Below are positions 37,837-46,933 of a DNA stretch of 64,000 nucleotides, one piece after another. The first letter of the stretch is position 1, and every line of letters starts with the position of its first letter. The notes under the pieces are model-generated. The model did not search any database and was not told the origin of the DNA. It saw only the letters and a program-made list of their open reading frames with translations. The stretch is from NCBI GenBank assembly GCA_022803075.1, contig JAFFTF010000002.1, forward strand, positions 226,090 through 290,089. The letters are read 5' to 3'. Both the position numbers and the translations under genes were made by a program. This DNA comes from Micrococcales bacterium 31B. Lineage in GTDB: Bacteria > Actinomycetota > Actinomycetes > Actinomycetales > Dermabacteraceae.

Positions 37837-38877
37837 CTAGTTGGCCGCGACGATCTCCACCACGTAGACCAGAGCGTCACCGGGGCTTGCGCTGGTCTTG
37901 ATCTCTCCAAAGGCCTGGCGCGCGGGGCACGCGACCTCCACAATCGAACCGACCTTCTGACCCTTGAGTCCCCGCTCGAGGCACAAATGCATGCGCCCCT
38001 CACCGATCCTGATGTCAAAAACTGAATTGGAGGTCCCATACGAGCTGTAGAACTCTTTGCCGTCCGCCCAGGTCCAAGATGCGTAGCGAATGGTCAGCAG
38101 GTCGCCGTCTTGAATTTCGGCACCGTCGCCCTCCTGGAGAATGGCGACCTGCGTGTCCGGGGGCGGCGATGTCGAGGGCTTCTCGAGGGTGGGCTTCGCG
38201 TTGCCGTTCAGCGTGACCTTCGGCAGCTTATCGGCGTCGATCGGCACGCCGGGTTTGAGGTCCACGGGCTCGTCGAGCCGGAACACTATGAACTGCCACG
38301 CACCGTCGAGCTCCACCGTGTAGTAGCCAGTCATGCCGAAGCGGGGCTCCTCGATGGAGTCGATGATCACCTTGGGCATTCTTCCTTCTTCGTAGGGGAG
38401 CGGCTGGCCGCCAAAGGTATACGACTGCAGAATGGGATCGCCTGTTTTGAGGTCGAAGGAGATAGTTGAGTAGTTCGTGAGGTCGCCGACTTTGATCAGC
38501 TCACCGTCGCCGCGTTCGAGTACGTCCGCCGTCGCCTCGGTCACGGTGACAGGAAAATTACCTTGCAGCACGGGTTCGTCACCGCTCAGGTCGACGCGCA
38601 GGCCTGTCAACCCGCCGACACGGTTCGACCGCGACGACGTGCTGGTCGAGGTCTCGGGATCGTCCGGCGATGTGCTGGTCGAGGTCTCGGGATCGTCCGG
38701 CGATTCGCTCTCGTCGGGCGACGTGGCATCAGTTCCCGAATCTGAACCGCCATCGGACGTCGGCTCCGAGCCCTGCGAGATTGACGAATCATCACCGCCG
38801 GTGTCGCGCTGGCCCTGGCAGCCCGACAGCACGAGCGCGGCCACCATCAGCCACGCAGCCCACGATTTACGAAGCAT
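37837..38877 (-). CDS. FKBP-type lipoprotein, two domains, Ser/Thr/Asp-rich linker
   Basis: A 346-residue lipoprotein with lipobox LSGC (Cys20). The linker after the cysteine is Ser/Asp/Glu/Thr-rich and contains a duplicated 11-residue unit. Two FKBP-like domains follow; the second has IRYASWTWADGKEFYSSYG, LCLERGLKGQKVG and VEVACPARQAFGE. The Phe-Asp pair of the active site is FY and the Trp of the pocket is Leu, so activity is doubtful. The DNA of this gene is less GC-rich than its neighbours. It is followed by a 138-bp gap in which I see no gene. Confidence 0.82.
   Translation of the reverse strand: MLRKSWAAWLMVAALVLSGCQGQRDTGGDDSSISQGSEPTSDGGSDSGTDATSPDESESPDDPETSTSTSPDDPETSTSTSSRSNRVGGLTGLRVDLSGDEPVLQGNFPVTVTEATADVLERGDGELIKVGDLTNYSTISFDLKTGDPILQSYTFGGQPLPYEEGRMPKVIIDSIEEPRFGMTGYYTVELDGAWQFIVFRLDEPVDLKPGVPIDADKLPKVTLNGNAKPTLEKPSTSPPPDTQVAILQEGDGAEIQDGDLLTIRYASWTWADGKEFYSSYGTSNSVFDIRIGEGRMHLCLERGLKGQKVGSIVEVACPARQAFGEIKTSASPGDALVYVVEIVAAN
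38639..38704. repeat. 33-bp direct repeat in a lipoprotein linker
   Basis: Two exact copies (38639-38671 and 38672-38704) beginning GTGCTGGTCGAGGTCTCGGG. They encode the duplicated SPDDPETSTST linker segment. Confidence 0.9.
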
Positions 38878-38913
38878 GCGAATCCCCCCGACGTAGGCCC
38901 CCTCAGCGCCTGC

Positions 38914-40257
38914 CTAGGAGACGCTTTGCACCTTAATGTAGAACACCAGGGCGCCCGCGGGGTAGCCACTCGGCGGATTATCACCGTATGCGTCGCTCGA
39001 CACACACGAGACCTCGAGTTCAGCGCCCGACTTCTGACCCAGCACCGCCATGTCCCAGCACGGAATCACCTGGCCGATGCCTACCGAGAAACTGAACGGC
39101 TCCGCGCCGTCGCCGATGCGCTTATCAAACACCGTGCCGTCGCTGTACTTCCAGCCGACGTACAGGGCCGTGACCTTGCTGCCATCCGCCACGACGTTGC
39201 CAGTGCCCTCCTTGAGCACCGCGACCGACGTGTTCGGCAGGGGCGTGCCCGTCGGCTTCGTCAGGGTAGGCTCCGCCCCGGCCGTCGAGATCGCCGGCAA
39301 CTGATCGGCGGGCACGCTCACGGCCTTCGTGCCGCGATCGATCTTGATGTACGCGACCGTCGCTCCCGTGGCCGGATGCTGGTCGCTCGGGGCCGCCGGA
39401 TCGACCACCACATCGCCGGCGCCATCGTTAGCGGCGCACGAGACCACGATGGTCGAACCGACCGGCTGGCCCACCACGGCGTCCCTAATGCACGGATACA
39501 GCGACGGATCGTTCAGGGCAATGCGCAGCGACGTGCTGCCGCCCGAGGCCGTGTTGATGACGCTCTTACCCGAGGTCCACTCCCACACGCGGATGCTGCC
39601 CATCACAGCGTCCTCTGCCGTCATGGCGGGCCCCGTGCCCTTCTGCGTCACCGCGAACGTCGACGCCGTGGGGGCCGCCGCCGTGCTCGCCGCGTAGGTC
39701 ACCGTGCCGTCGGCGCCCACGGTCACGGGCGCGGCCTGCTCGGCGGGCACCTCGGTCGGGGGGTTAATCTGCACGGCCTTGACGATGCGCAGGATGTTCA
39801 GGGTACCCATGGACGTCTGGCCGTCGCCCGCACCCGACACTAGGTAAGTTGCGCCCACCTTCGACTTGATCGCGAGGTTGTAGAACTCGGGTGAAATCGC
39901 GTTCTTGTCGAGCTGCAGGTAGTTCGCGCCATTGCGGCCGAGGCTATTCGCACCCTTCGAACCGTCCGCCGGGTTGATGATCGCCGAGTCGAAATAGATG
40001 CCCTGGCCGTCCTGCAATGCCTCACCCGTGCCCGGCGTGAGTTCCTTCACCGCCGTGCCCGTGAACGAGAGCGGCCAGTCGGCCTCCGCCGTCACCGTGT
40101 TGCCCGAGACCGTCGCCGTGACGCCGTCGAGAACCTCCTGGTTGGCAGCCACTATGGCGGCAGACTCCGTAATCGTCGGGTCTGCCGTCGTCGCGGGGCC
40201 GCACCCCGCCAGCAGCAATACGAAGGCCGCGCTCAGCGCCTGAAGGGATCGTCGCAC
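38914..40257 (-). CDS. FKBP-type lipoprotein, three domains
   Basis: A 447-residue lipoprotein, lipobox LAGC (Cys19). The GTG at 40257 follows AGAGGAG and directly begins the signal peptide MRRSLQALSAAF, so I take it over a longer frame. Three FKBP-like domains can be seen: a cysteine-free first domain (about 45-160), a middle domain with YPCIRDAVVGQPVG and IVVSCAANDGAGD (about 175-290), and a C-terminal domain with ALYVGWKYSDGTVFDKRIGD, QVIPCWDMAVLGQKSG and LEVSCVSSDAYGDNP. Only the last looks catalytically complete. Confidence 0.82.
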   Translation of the reverse strand: MRRSLQALSAAFVLLLAGCGPATTADPTITESAAIVAANQEVLDGVTATVSGNTVTAEADWPLSFTGTAVKELTPGTGEALQDGQGIYFDSAIINPADGSKGANSLGRNGANYLQLDKNAISPEFYNLAIKSKVGATYLVSGAGDGQTSMGTLNILRIVKAVQINPPTEVPAEQAAPVTVGADGTVTYAASTAAAPTASTFAVTQKGTGPAMTAEDAVMGSIRVWEWTSGKSVINTASGGSTSLRIALNDPSLYPCIRDAVVGQPVGSTIVVSCAANDGAGDVVVDPAAPSDQHPATGATVAYIKIDRGTKAVSVPADQLPAISTAGAEPTLTKPTGTPLPNTSVAVLKEGTGNVVADGSKVTALYVGWKYSDGTVFDKRIGDGAEPFSFSVGIGQVIPCWDMAVLGQKSGAELEVSCVSSDAYGDNPPSGYPAGALVFYIKVQSVS

Positions 40258-40283
40258 GAAAGTACTCCTCTGATTAATATTCA

Positions 40284-41585
40284 CTACGCACCGGCCTCGA
40301 CCTGCACCACGAACACGAGTGCGCCCTGAGGCTGACCCGGCACTCCGAGGTCGCCGTACGCGGTGTACGCCGGGCAGCCAATGACCAGGGTAGACCCCAG
40401 CTTTTGACCGTACAGGGCATCGTCCCAACAGCGAATCACGTCGTGCACCCCCTCGGTGAAGTCGTAGGTGCTCTCCACTCCGCCCTTGGCGTAGGTCGAA
40501 TCGAATAGGGTGCCGTCGCTCCACGTCCACCCGCTGAACTTGGCCTTGATCGGCATTCCCGGCGTGATGGCCGCCCCCGTGCCCTGCGTGAGCGCCTGCA
40601 CCGTCACCGCATCGGGAGCGGTCGAGGGAATCTCCCCCAGGCCCGGCATGCCCGCACTATCGAACGTCACCGCGGGCAGGGCGCCCTCGGCGGCGAGGGT
40701 GCCGCCCTCGGGAATATAGGTTGAGACATACATCGCGATCTCAGCATTGGGGGTATTGAGCTGGCCGATACTGCTGCCCAGCACACCCACCGTCGAATCG
40801 GGGGTGCAGAGCAGCATCATCTGCACGCCGCGCTTTTGACCAGCGAGAGCCTCGTCCACGCAACTGCCGAGGGTGTCGGCGCCGAGGGTGACCGGCACGC
40901 CGCTCGCGGCCCGCGACTGCGACTCGCCAGCGAGCAGCGCGCTCCCCGTCGAGAGCTGCCAGGCCTGATAGGAGACGCCCACCCGGGAGCCCTGAGAGAG
41001 TTCGTCGCCCGTGCCCGCCACCATGACGGAGGACTGCGGGTTTGCGCCGACGCCAAGCCCCCGCGCGTCAAACACCGCCTGCCCCTTGGCATCAAACGTC
41101 ACCGTGGGCATATCGGCCGAGGGGGTATCGAGGGGCGCCTTGGGTTCCGGGACGCTCGTCGCCTGAGCCAGCACAATCTTGGCCGGTTGGCCGTTCGCCG
41201 CGGGTGCCGCATACGTGAAGTAACTGCCGGACTTCGCCGCGCCCATCTGATCTACGAGGGCCTGCGCAAAGTTTTGATTCGTGATGCGCATCGTCGCGGG
41301 CTGCGACAGGGGCGTCAGCACCGCACCCGTCGTCGCGTTATAGGTCTGCGCGCGCACCGACACGAGCTGCCCCGCAGCCAGGGAGGGGCCGCTGCCCGCG
41401 ATGGCCACCGAGGCGTCCTCGCTGGCCACCGTTATGGGCCAGTCGGCCGACAGGTCGGGGTTACCGCCATCGGTGGCGATGTTCACCTCGACGTGGTCGA
41501 GGGGGTTGGAACCATCGTCTGACGTCGTGCATCCCCCGACGAGGAGGAGGCTGATCACGGCCAAACTGGCGATCCTGCGGCGCAC
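40284..41585 (-). CDS. FKBP-type lipoprotein, three domains
   Basis: A 433-residue lipoprotein, lipobox VGGC (Cys19). The GTG at 41585 follows AGAAAGG and begins MRRRIASLAVISLLLV. As in the next gene there are three FKBP-like domains; the middle one has GSCVDEALAGQKRG and MMLLCTPDS, the last has AKFSGWTWSDGTLFDSTYA, VIRCWDDALYGQKLG and LVIGCPAYTAYGD. It lies 143 bp after pafA and 26 bp before the next lipoprotein, and heads the six-gene array. Confidence 0.82.
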   Translation of the reverse strand: MRRRIASLAVISLLLVGGCTTSDDGSNPLDHVEVNIATDGGNPDLSADWPITVASEDASVAIAGSGPSLAAGQLVSVRAQTYNATTGAVLTPLSQPATMRITNQNFAQALVDQMGAAKSGSYFTYAAPAANGQPAKIVLAQATSVPEPKAPLDTPSADMPTVTFDAKGQAVFDARGLGVGANPQSSVMVAGTGDELSQGSRVGVSYQAWQLSTGSALLAGESQSRAASGVPVTLGADTLGSCVDEALAGQKRGVQMMLLCTPDSTVGVLGSSIGQLNTPNAEIAMYVSTYIPEGGTLAAEGALPAVTFDSAGMPGLGEIPSTAPDAVTVQALTQGTGAAITPGMPIKAKFSGWTWSDGTLFDSTYAKGGVESTYDFTEGVHDVIRCWDDALYGQKLGSTLVIGCPAYTAYGDLGVPGQPQGALVFVVQVEAGA

Positions 41586-41728
41586 GCGGGGCCTTTCTTG
41601 ACTGAAGCGGTACCTAACGTGAAAGAGCGGACGCAGTGCGCCCACTCTCCCAGCGTATCGTCACCGTACGTGGTCGGCCAGTTGGCAACTCGCGCGCCGG
41701 GCCGTCGCAAAAAGCACAATCGCGCCGG

Positions 41729-43108
41729 TTAGAGCGCTGTCGCCAACTTCTCAATGAGCACCTCGACCCGCGGGTTAACGGTCTCGAATGGGTCCCGCAG
41801 TTGCACGGTTTTGCCGAGCCCGTCGTTGACCTTCAGATGCATCCAGTCCACCGTGATGTGTCGGCCCAGGTCCTGGGCCGCCGCGATGAAGCGCCCGCGC
41901 AGGGTCGCGCGCGTCGTCTCGGGGGCTTGCGTCTTCGCCAACTCCACCGCGGCCGGATCGCTGAGGCGCACGATCTGACCGCGCCCCTCGAGCGCCGCGA
42001 ACACACTGTGCTGCGGGTCGATGTCGTGATAGGCCAGGTCGAGGCGCAGGATCTTCGGGTCGTCCAGCGCGAGGCCCGCCTTCTCTTGGTACTGGCGAAT
42101 CAGGCGCAACTTGATGGCCCAGTCGATCTCGGTGCAGATGCCCGAGATGTCGCCCGTCTCGACCGCGTCGAGGGCGCGCTGCCACAGGTCGAGCACGGCG
42201 GCATCGGTCGAAAGGCGCTGGTCGGGGTTTGCCTCGAGGTAGGCGCGGCACGCCGCCAGGTAGTCGCGTTGCACCTGCAGCGCCGTCGTGGTGGTGCCCG
42301 AGCGCAGCGGGATGGGGTGGCGACCCGAGAGGTCGAGGCTGATCTCGCGAATGCTGCGCGGCACGTTCGTCATCGTGTAATCGGGCAGCTTCACGTTCGC
42401 CTCCAGCAGGCGCAGCAGGAGGTCTGCCGAGCCGACCTTCAGGAACGTGGTGGGTTCCGCCATGCTGGTGTCGCCCGAAATGACGTGCAGGCGGCGGTAC
42501 TTTTCGGCGTCGGCGTGCGGTTCGTCGCGCGTATTAATGATGGGACGCGAGCGTGTCGTGGCGTTGCTCAGTCCGTCCCACAGGTGCTCGGCGCGCTGAC
42601 TGAACGTGAACCGGGGGCCATCGTCGGTCGAGACGATCTTTCCCGCGCCGGTCGTGATCTGTCGCGTCACGAGGAACGGAATCAGCGCCGAGGCCAGCGC
42701 CGCGAATCCCGCGTTGCGCGCGAGCAGATAATTCTCGTGGCAGCCGTAGGAGTTGCCCGCGGAGTCGGTGTTGTTCTTAAACATGTGCAGCCCGGCCTCG
42801 ACCCCCTCGGCGTCCATGAGGTCGTGCGCCTCGCGCATCATGTCGACAAACAACTCGCTGCCCGCGCGCTCATGGGTGATGAGCTGCACGAGATTGTCGC
42901 ATTCCGCCGTCGCGTATTCGGGGTGCGAACCGACGTCAAGATAGAGCCGCGAACCGTTGCGCAAGAACACGTTCGACGATCCGCCCTGAGCGATCAGGGG
43001 CCGAAACAGGTACCGGGCGGCCTCCTCGGGCATCAGCACGCGCTGACCGCGTGCCCCCATGGCGGCGAGCCCGTATTCAGTTTCAATGCCGAAGATGCGG
43101 CGCAGCAT
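41729..43108 (-). CDS. pafA: Pup-protein ligase PafA
   Basis: PafA phosphorylates the C-terminal glutamate of Pup and joins it to lysines of target proteins, marking them for the proteasome. The 459-residue enzyme has the glutamine-synthetase-like fold with GIETEYG (Glu9, Glu11), the catalytic aspartate in YLDVGSHPEYATAEC (Asp58), FKNNTDSAGNSYGCHENY and INTRDEPHADAEKYRRLHVI. It follows prcA by 45 bp. In relatives one or two FKBP genes and pafBC follow; here six lipoproteins follow. Confidence 0.95.
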   Translation of the reverse strand: MLRRIFGIETEYGLAAMGARGQRVLMPEEAARYLFRPLIAQGGSSNVFLRNGSRLYLDVGSHPEYATAECDNLVQLITHERAGSELFVDMMREAHDLMDAEGVEAGLHMFKNNTDSAGNSYGCHENYLLARNAGFAALASALIPFLVTRQITTGAGKIVSTDDGPRFTFSQRAEHLWDGLSNATTRSRPIINTRDEPHADAEKYRRLHVISGDTSMAEPTTFLKVGSADLLLRLLEANVKLPDYTMTNVPRSIREISLDLSGRHPIPLRSGTTTTALQVQRDYLAACRAYLEANPDQRLSTDAAVLDLWQRALDAVETGDISGICTEIDWAIKLRLIRQYQEKAGLALDDPKILRLDLAYHDIDPQHSVFAALEGRGQIVRLSDPAAVELAKTQAPETTRATLRGRFIAAAQDLGRHITVDWMHLKVNDGLGKTVQLRDPFETVNPRVEVLIEKLATAL

Positions 43109-43153
43109 GTGCGTTCCTTGCTGTCATGCCGCGGCAACGCGGCGCGAAAAAAA

Positions 43154-43870
43154 TCAGTGCGAGGCCAAGCTCGTGCCTGCCAGCAAACCGGCGCACGCGG
43201 CGTCCCCAATGCGACGGAACGCGCGGCTGCGCTCCCCCGTCGACTTGAGGGTACGGTCTAGCAGCGCCACCTCGAGGTGGGCGGGGTTGATGGCCTTGCC
43301 CGCCGACGAACCGAGAGACGACACGCCGAGGCTCACGGCGGCGGCGAGATCGAGGTCGGCGCGGTAGCCGGCCCGCATCGCCGCGATGATGGGTTCGGTC
43401 TGGCCGCCCATCACCACGAAATCGTGCTCGTCGGCGACCGAACCGTCGTAGAACAGGCGATACAACTGATCGCCCGTCTGCTCGGCCCCGAGTTCGGCAA
43501 CCGTGATCTCGATCTCGAAGGGCTTTTGCTCAGTCGTGAACACCGTGCCGAGGGTTTGCGCGTACGCATTCGCGAGGCCCCGCGCGGTCACGTCGGTGTG
43601 GTCGTAGGAGTAGCCGCGCATGTCGGCGTAGCGAATGCCCGCCACGCGCAGCGACTCAAACTCGTTGTATTTGCCCACCGCCGCGAATCCGATGGAGTCG
43701 TAAATCTCGCTGACCTTATGCAGCGTGGCCGAGGTATTCTCGGCCACGAACACCACGCCCGCGGCGCAGCTCATGACGATCACCGAGCGACCGCGCGCGA
43801 TGCCCTTGCGCGCGAAGTCGGCGCGGTCTTTCATCAGTTGTTCGGGCGAGACATAAAACGGGGTGCTCAT
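43154..43870 (-). CDS. prcA: 20S proteasome alpha subunit
   Basis: PrcA forms the outer heptameric rings that gate the proteasome and dock the Mpa ring. The 238-residue protein has the N-terminal gate sequence [29 protein letters not shown], the typical [29 protein letters not shown] segment and an Ala-rich C-terminus. It lacks the catalytic threonine, as expected for alpha. It overlaps prcB by four bases (ATGA). Confidence 0.95.
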   Translation of the reverse strand: MSTPFYVSPEQLMKDRADFARKGIARGRSVIVMSCAAGVVFVAENTSATLHKVSEIYDSIGFAAVGKYNEFESLRVAGIRYADMRGYSYDHTDVTARGLANAYAQTLGTVFTTEQKPFEIEITVAELGAEQTGDQLYRLFYDGSVADEHDFVVMGGQTEPIIAAMRAGYRADLDLAAAVSLGVSSLGSSAGKAINPAHLEVALLDRTLKSTGERSRAFRRIGDAACAGLLAGTSLASH

Positions 43871-44763
43871 GGGGTGCCTCCCAGCCCGGGGCCCGTGCTC
43901 GGGCCGAGATTGTGCGCGGTGGCCTTCTCGATGACCTCGCGCGCCGCCGCAACGATGCTGGACTCCTCGACCTTGCGATAGCCCTCGGCGTCGACCACCG
44001 ACACCTTCGGGTAGATGCCGCGCGTGAGGTCGGGCCCGCCCGTGGCCGAGTCGTCGTCGGCGGCGTCGTACAGCGCCTGCACCGCGACCTGCACGGCCTG
44101 CGCCTCGGTCGCGGCGTGCGTGTAGAGCTTCTTGAGGGCGCCGCGCGCAAACACCGAGCCGCTGCCCACCGTGTGAAAGTCGCTCTCCTCGTAGCGCCCG
44201 CCCGTGGCGTCGTAACTGAAGATGCGCCCGAGCCCGCGCTGCGCATCGAACCCCACGAACAGGGGCACCACGACGAGGCCCTGCATCGCGAGGCCAAGAT
44301 TGCCGCGCACGAGCGTGGCCAGGCGATTCGCCTTGCCCTCGAGGCTCAGCAGGGCGCCCTCGATCTTTTCGTAATGTTCGAGTTCGACCTGCAGGAGTTT
44401 GACCAACTCCACCGCGATGCCAGCCGAGCCGGCGATGCCCACGGCGGAAAACGCGTCCGCCTTAAAAACCTTGGTAATGTCGCGGCTCGCGATCATCGAA
44501 CCCATTGTGGCGCGGCGGTCACCCGCGATCACCACCCCGCCCTCGTAGCGCAGGGCCACGATGGTAGTGGCGTGCGGGGCGAGCCCGAGGTCGCCTGCAC
44601 TCGGCGCGGTCGGGTGGGGGCCGGACGCGCGCGTGCCCAGGTGGCGCGTCAGGCTGGCGCTGGGCAGGGCCTCCGGCGCGCTTTCGCGCATGAACTCATA
44701 GAACGAGGCACTGCCCGATCGAAAATAACTGGCGTCGAGGCCGGGTACACCTGACGACGGCAT
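43867..44763 (-). CDS. prcB: 20S proteasome beta subunit
   Basis: PrcB carries the proteolytic sites. The 298-residue precursor has a propeptide of about 65 residues and then [23 protein letters not shown], so the catalytic N-terminal threonine after self-cleavage should be Thr66. Lys in GDRRAT-proximal VFKADAF and Asp of the AGDRR region are conserved. It starts 4 nt after pup. DNA of the propeptide region contains a copy of the GGCCGGACGCGCGCGTGCC-type element. Confidence 0.95.
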   Translation of the reverse strand: MPSSGVPGLDASYFRSGSASFYEFMRESAPEALPSASLTRHLGTRASGPHPTAPSAGDLGLAPHATTIVALRYEGGVVIAGDRRATMGSMIASRDITKVFKADAFSAVGIAGSAGIAVELVKLLQVELEHYEKIEGALLSLEGKANRLATLVRGNLGLAMQGLVVVPLFVGFDAQRGLGRIFSYDATGGRYEESDFHTVGSGSVFARGALKKLYTHAATEAQAVQVAVQALYDAADDDSATGGPDLTRGIYPKVSVVDAEGYRKVEESSIVAAAREVIEKATAHNLGPSTGPGLGGTP

Positions 44764-44767
44764 GCGA

Positions 44768-44959
44768 CTACTCGCCGCCCTTTTGCACGAAACTGCGCAC
44801 GAACGTTTCGGCGTTAGATTCGAGCACCGAGTCAATATCGGCCAGAATGTCGTCGACGTCTCCGCTTTGCGGCGCCTTCACCTGTGCGTACGTGAATTCT
44901 TCGGCGTCGAAGTCGTCGTCTCCGCCGCCTGAGCGAGAGAGACGCTCTTGTGCTGGCAT
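44768..44959 (-). CDS. pup: Prokaryotic ubiquitin-like protein Pup
   Basis: Pup is the small disordered tag attached by PafA and recognised by Mpa. The 63-residue protein has a central coiled-coil-prone stretch ([26 protein letters not shown]) and ends in Gly-Gly-Glu. Because the last residue is already glutamate, no deamidation by Dop is needed before ligation, unlike the Gly-Gly-Gln form of mycobacteria. The ATG has AAGGAG upstream. Confidence 0.95.
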   Translation of the reverse strand: MPAQERLSRSGGGDDDFDAEEFTYAQVKAPQSGDVDDILADIDSVLESNAETFVRSFVQKGGE

Positions 44960-45023
44960 GGCTGCTCCTTAGGGTCGGGGCGCGCTCACCCGCGCGTCAC
45001 CCGGTATGTGTGCTGACCTAAAT

Positions 45024-46847
45024 TTAGCCCAGGTCAGCGCCGAGCCCCGCGAGAAGTTCACTCGCGCTGCCGGCCCGCGCGAGCAGGTCGGCGGTGGCCG
45101 CGGCGGTGCCGCTCAGGGGGTCGTCGAGGAGGATGCGCTGCAGGGGCTGATCGGCACCGAGGTCGAAGATGAGCGAATCCCAGGATGCCGCCGTCACCTC
45201 GTCGCGGAACCGCTCAATGGCGTGCCCGCGCAGGTAGGCGCGGGTCGATTCGGGCGGGGTGGTCTTGGCGCGTGCGGCGTCGGCGTCGGCGATCAGCTCG
45301 ACGATGCTGCCCTTGGCGCGCAGTCGCTGATAGAGACTCTTCTCGCGGCGCAGGTCGGAGAACTGCACGTCGATCATCGCCAGCTGCGGGGCCGACCACG
45401 GCAGGTCATGCTTCTCGCGCAGTCCGTTGAGCAGGCGATACTTGGCGACCCATTCGACGAGGCCGGCGCAGCGGAGCGGGTCGACGGCGAGCCCGTCGAG
45501 CACCTCGGCCCAGTAGTGCAGCACCTCGGCGGTGTCGCGGTCGGGGCGCGGGCCCACAAAGTCGCGGGCGGCGGCGAGGTAGCGGCGCTGAATGTCGAGG
45601 GCCGTGAGTCGCGTTCCGTCCGCGCACACGAGCTCGCGCGTGAGGCTCGTGTCGTGGCTGACTCGGTGCATGTCTTCGACCGGTTCGGCGAGGCGTAGGG
45701 ACGCGAGGTCGGCCCGCTGGCCCCAAAACCCCGCCTCCAGCATCGCCAGGACCAGCGACGTGGTGCCCATCTTGAGCAGGTTGGGTACGTCCATGAGGTT
45801 GGCGTCGCCGACGATGACGTGCAGGCGGCGAAACCGACCCCGGTCGCTGTGGGGCTCGTCGCGCGTGTTGATGATCGGCCGATTCAGTGTGGTTTCGAGG
45901 CCCACCTCGTTTTCGAAATAGTCGGCGCGCTGCGAGATCTGATAGCCGGGCCGTTCCCCGCGTTGCCCAAGGCCCACGCGGCCCGCCCCCGTGAAAATCT
46001 GGCGGGTCACGAAAAAGGGCGTGAGGGCCGCGACGACGTGGTCGAAGGGCACGTCTCGGCTCGTGAGGTAGTTTTCGTGGGTGCCATAGGTGGCGCCCTT
46101 GCCGTCGGTGTTGTTTTTGAACAGGGTGATGTCGTCGAGGCCGTCTATCGCGGCGATCGCGCGCATGGCGTCTTCGGCGATCAGGTCGCCCGCACGGTCC
46201 CAGGTCACGGCCTCGCGCGGGGTCAGCACCTCGGGGCTGGAGTACTCGGGGTGGGCGTGGTCGACGTAGAGGCGGGCACCGTTCGAGATCACTGCGTTGC
46301 CGACCCCCGTCTTGGCGGCGGCGCGCAGAGTCGCAAGCGGGTCGGAGCGGTCGACCGTGAAGTATTCGCGGCGCTCGCTCACGTGGCCGCTGCCGCTCGC
46401 GAAGCCGAGCAGATCGCTTTCGAGTCGCACGCTCTCGCGGTATTCGGCGCTCACGTTTTTGGCGAGTCCCTCGACCACGTACCGGCGCAGTTCGCGTCCG
46501 GGGGGCGCGCCTGGGTCCGCGCCTGGGTCCGCGCCCTCCCCCGCGCCCTCCCCCGCGAAAGCGGGGCTGTCGGTAAGCTGGCTGGGGGCCGCCGCGGCGC
46601 GCGGAAGTTCGAATCCGCGCAGGTCACGCAAGGGGCTCTCGTCGCCGTAGTCCCACCGCACCCGCTGGCCCGTGCCGTCGATGAGCAGCGAGTAGGCCGA
46701 GACGATGTGGTGCGAGAGCAGCATCGGGTTCTTGGCCTGATGCTGCTCTCGACCGGAGGCGTCTCGCGTGGTGGCGATCACCCCAAACTCGCTCTCGAGA
46801 CCCATCACGCGGCGCACGGTGGGTTGGCCAAACAGGTCGTCGGTCAC
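45024..46847 (-). CDS. dop: Depupylase/deamidase Dop with enlarged loop
   Basis: Dop cleaves Pup from substrates. The fold matches PafA: GLESEFG (Glu18, Glu20), WDYGDESPLRDLRGFE, ARLYVDHAHPEYSSPE with the catalytic Asp196, FKNNTDGKGATYGTHENY and INTRDEPHSDRGRFRRLHVI. At 607 residues it is about 100 longer than the mycobacterial enzyme. The excess lies at residues 88-180, between the first strand region and NGARLYVDH, where the Dop loop is normally short; it includes a Gly/Glu/Asp/Pro repeat. The GTG at 46847 has AGAAGGA before it. Confidence 0.93.
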   Translation of the reverse strand: MTDDLFGQPTVRRVMGLESEFGVIATTRDASGREQHQAKNPMLLSHHIVSAYSLLIDGTGQRVRWDYGDESPLRDLRGFELPRAAAAPSQLTDSPAFAGEGAGEGADPGADPGAPPGRELRRYVVEGLAKNVSAEYRESVRLESDLLGFASGSGHVSERREYFTVDRSDPLATLRAAAKTGVGNAVISNGARLYVDHAHPEYSSPEVLTPREAVTWDRAGDLIAEDAMRAIAAIDGLDDITLFKNNTDGKGATYGTHENYLTSRDVPFDHVVAALTPFFVTRQIFTGAGRVGLGQRGERPGYQISQRADYFENEVGLETTLNRPIINTRDEPHSDRGRFRRLHVIVGDANLMDVPNLLKMGTTSLVLAMLEAGFWGQRADLASLRLAEPVEDMHRVSHDTSLTRELVCADGTRLTALDIQRRYLAAARDFVGPRPDRDTAEVLHYWAEVLDGLAVDPLRCAGLVEWVAKYRLLNGLREKHDLPWSAPQLAMIDVQFSDLRREKSLYQRLRAKGSIVELIADADAARAKTTPPESTRAYLRGHAIERFRDEVTAASWDSLIFDLGADQPLQRILLDDPLSGTAAATADLLARAGSASELLAGLGADLG

Positions 46848-46933
46848 GGTAGTCCTTCTCTCGTCTGCCGGTTCGCCACCAGGGTACGCGGACGCGCGCG
46901 GGGCCGGGTTGACCGGCCATCCTTCGGAAACCG

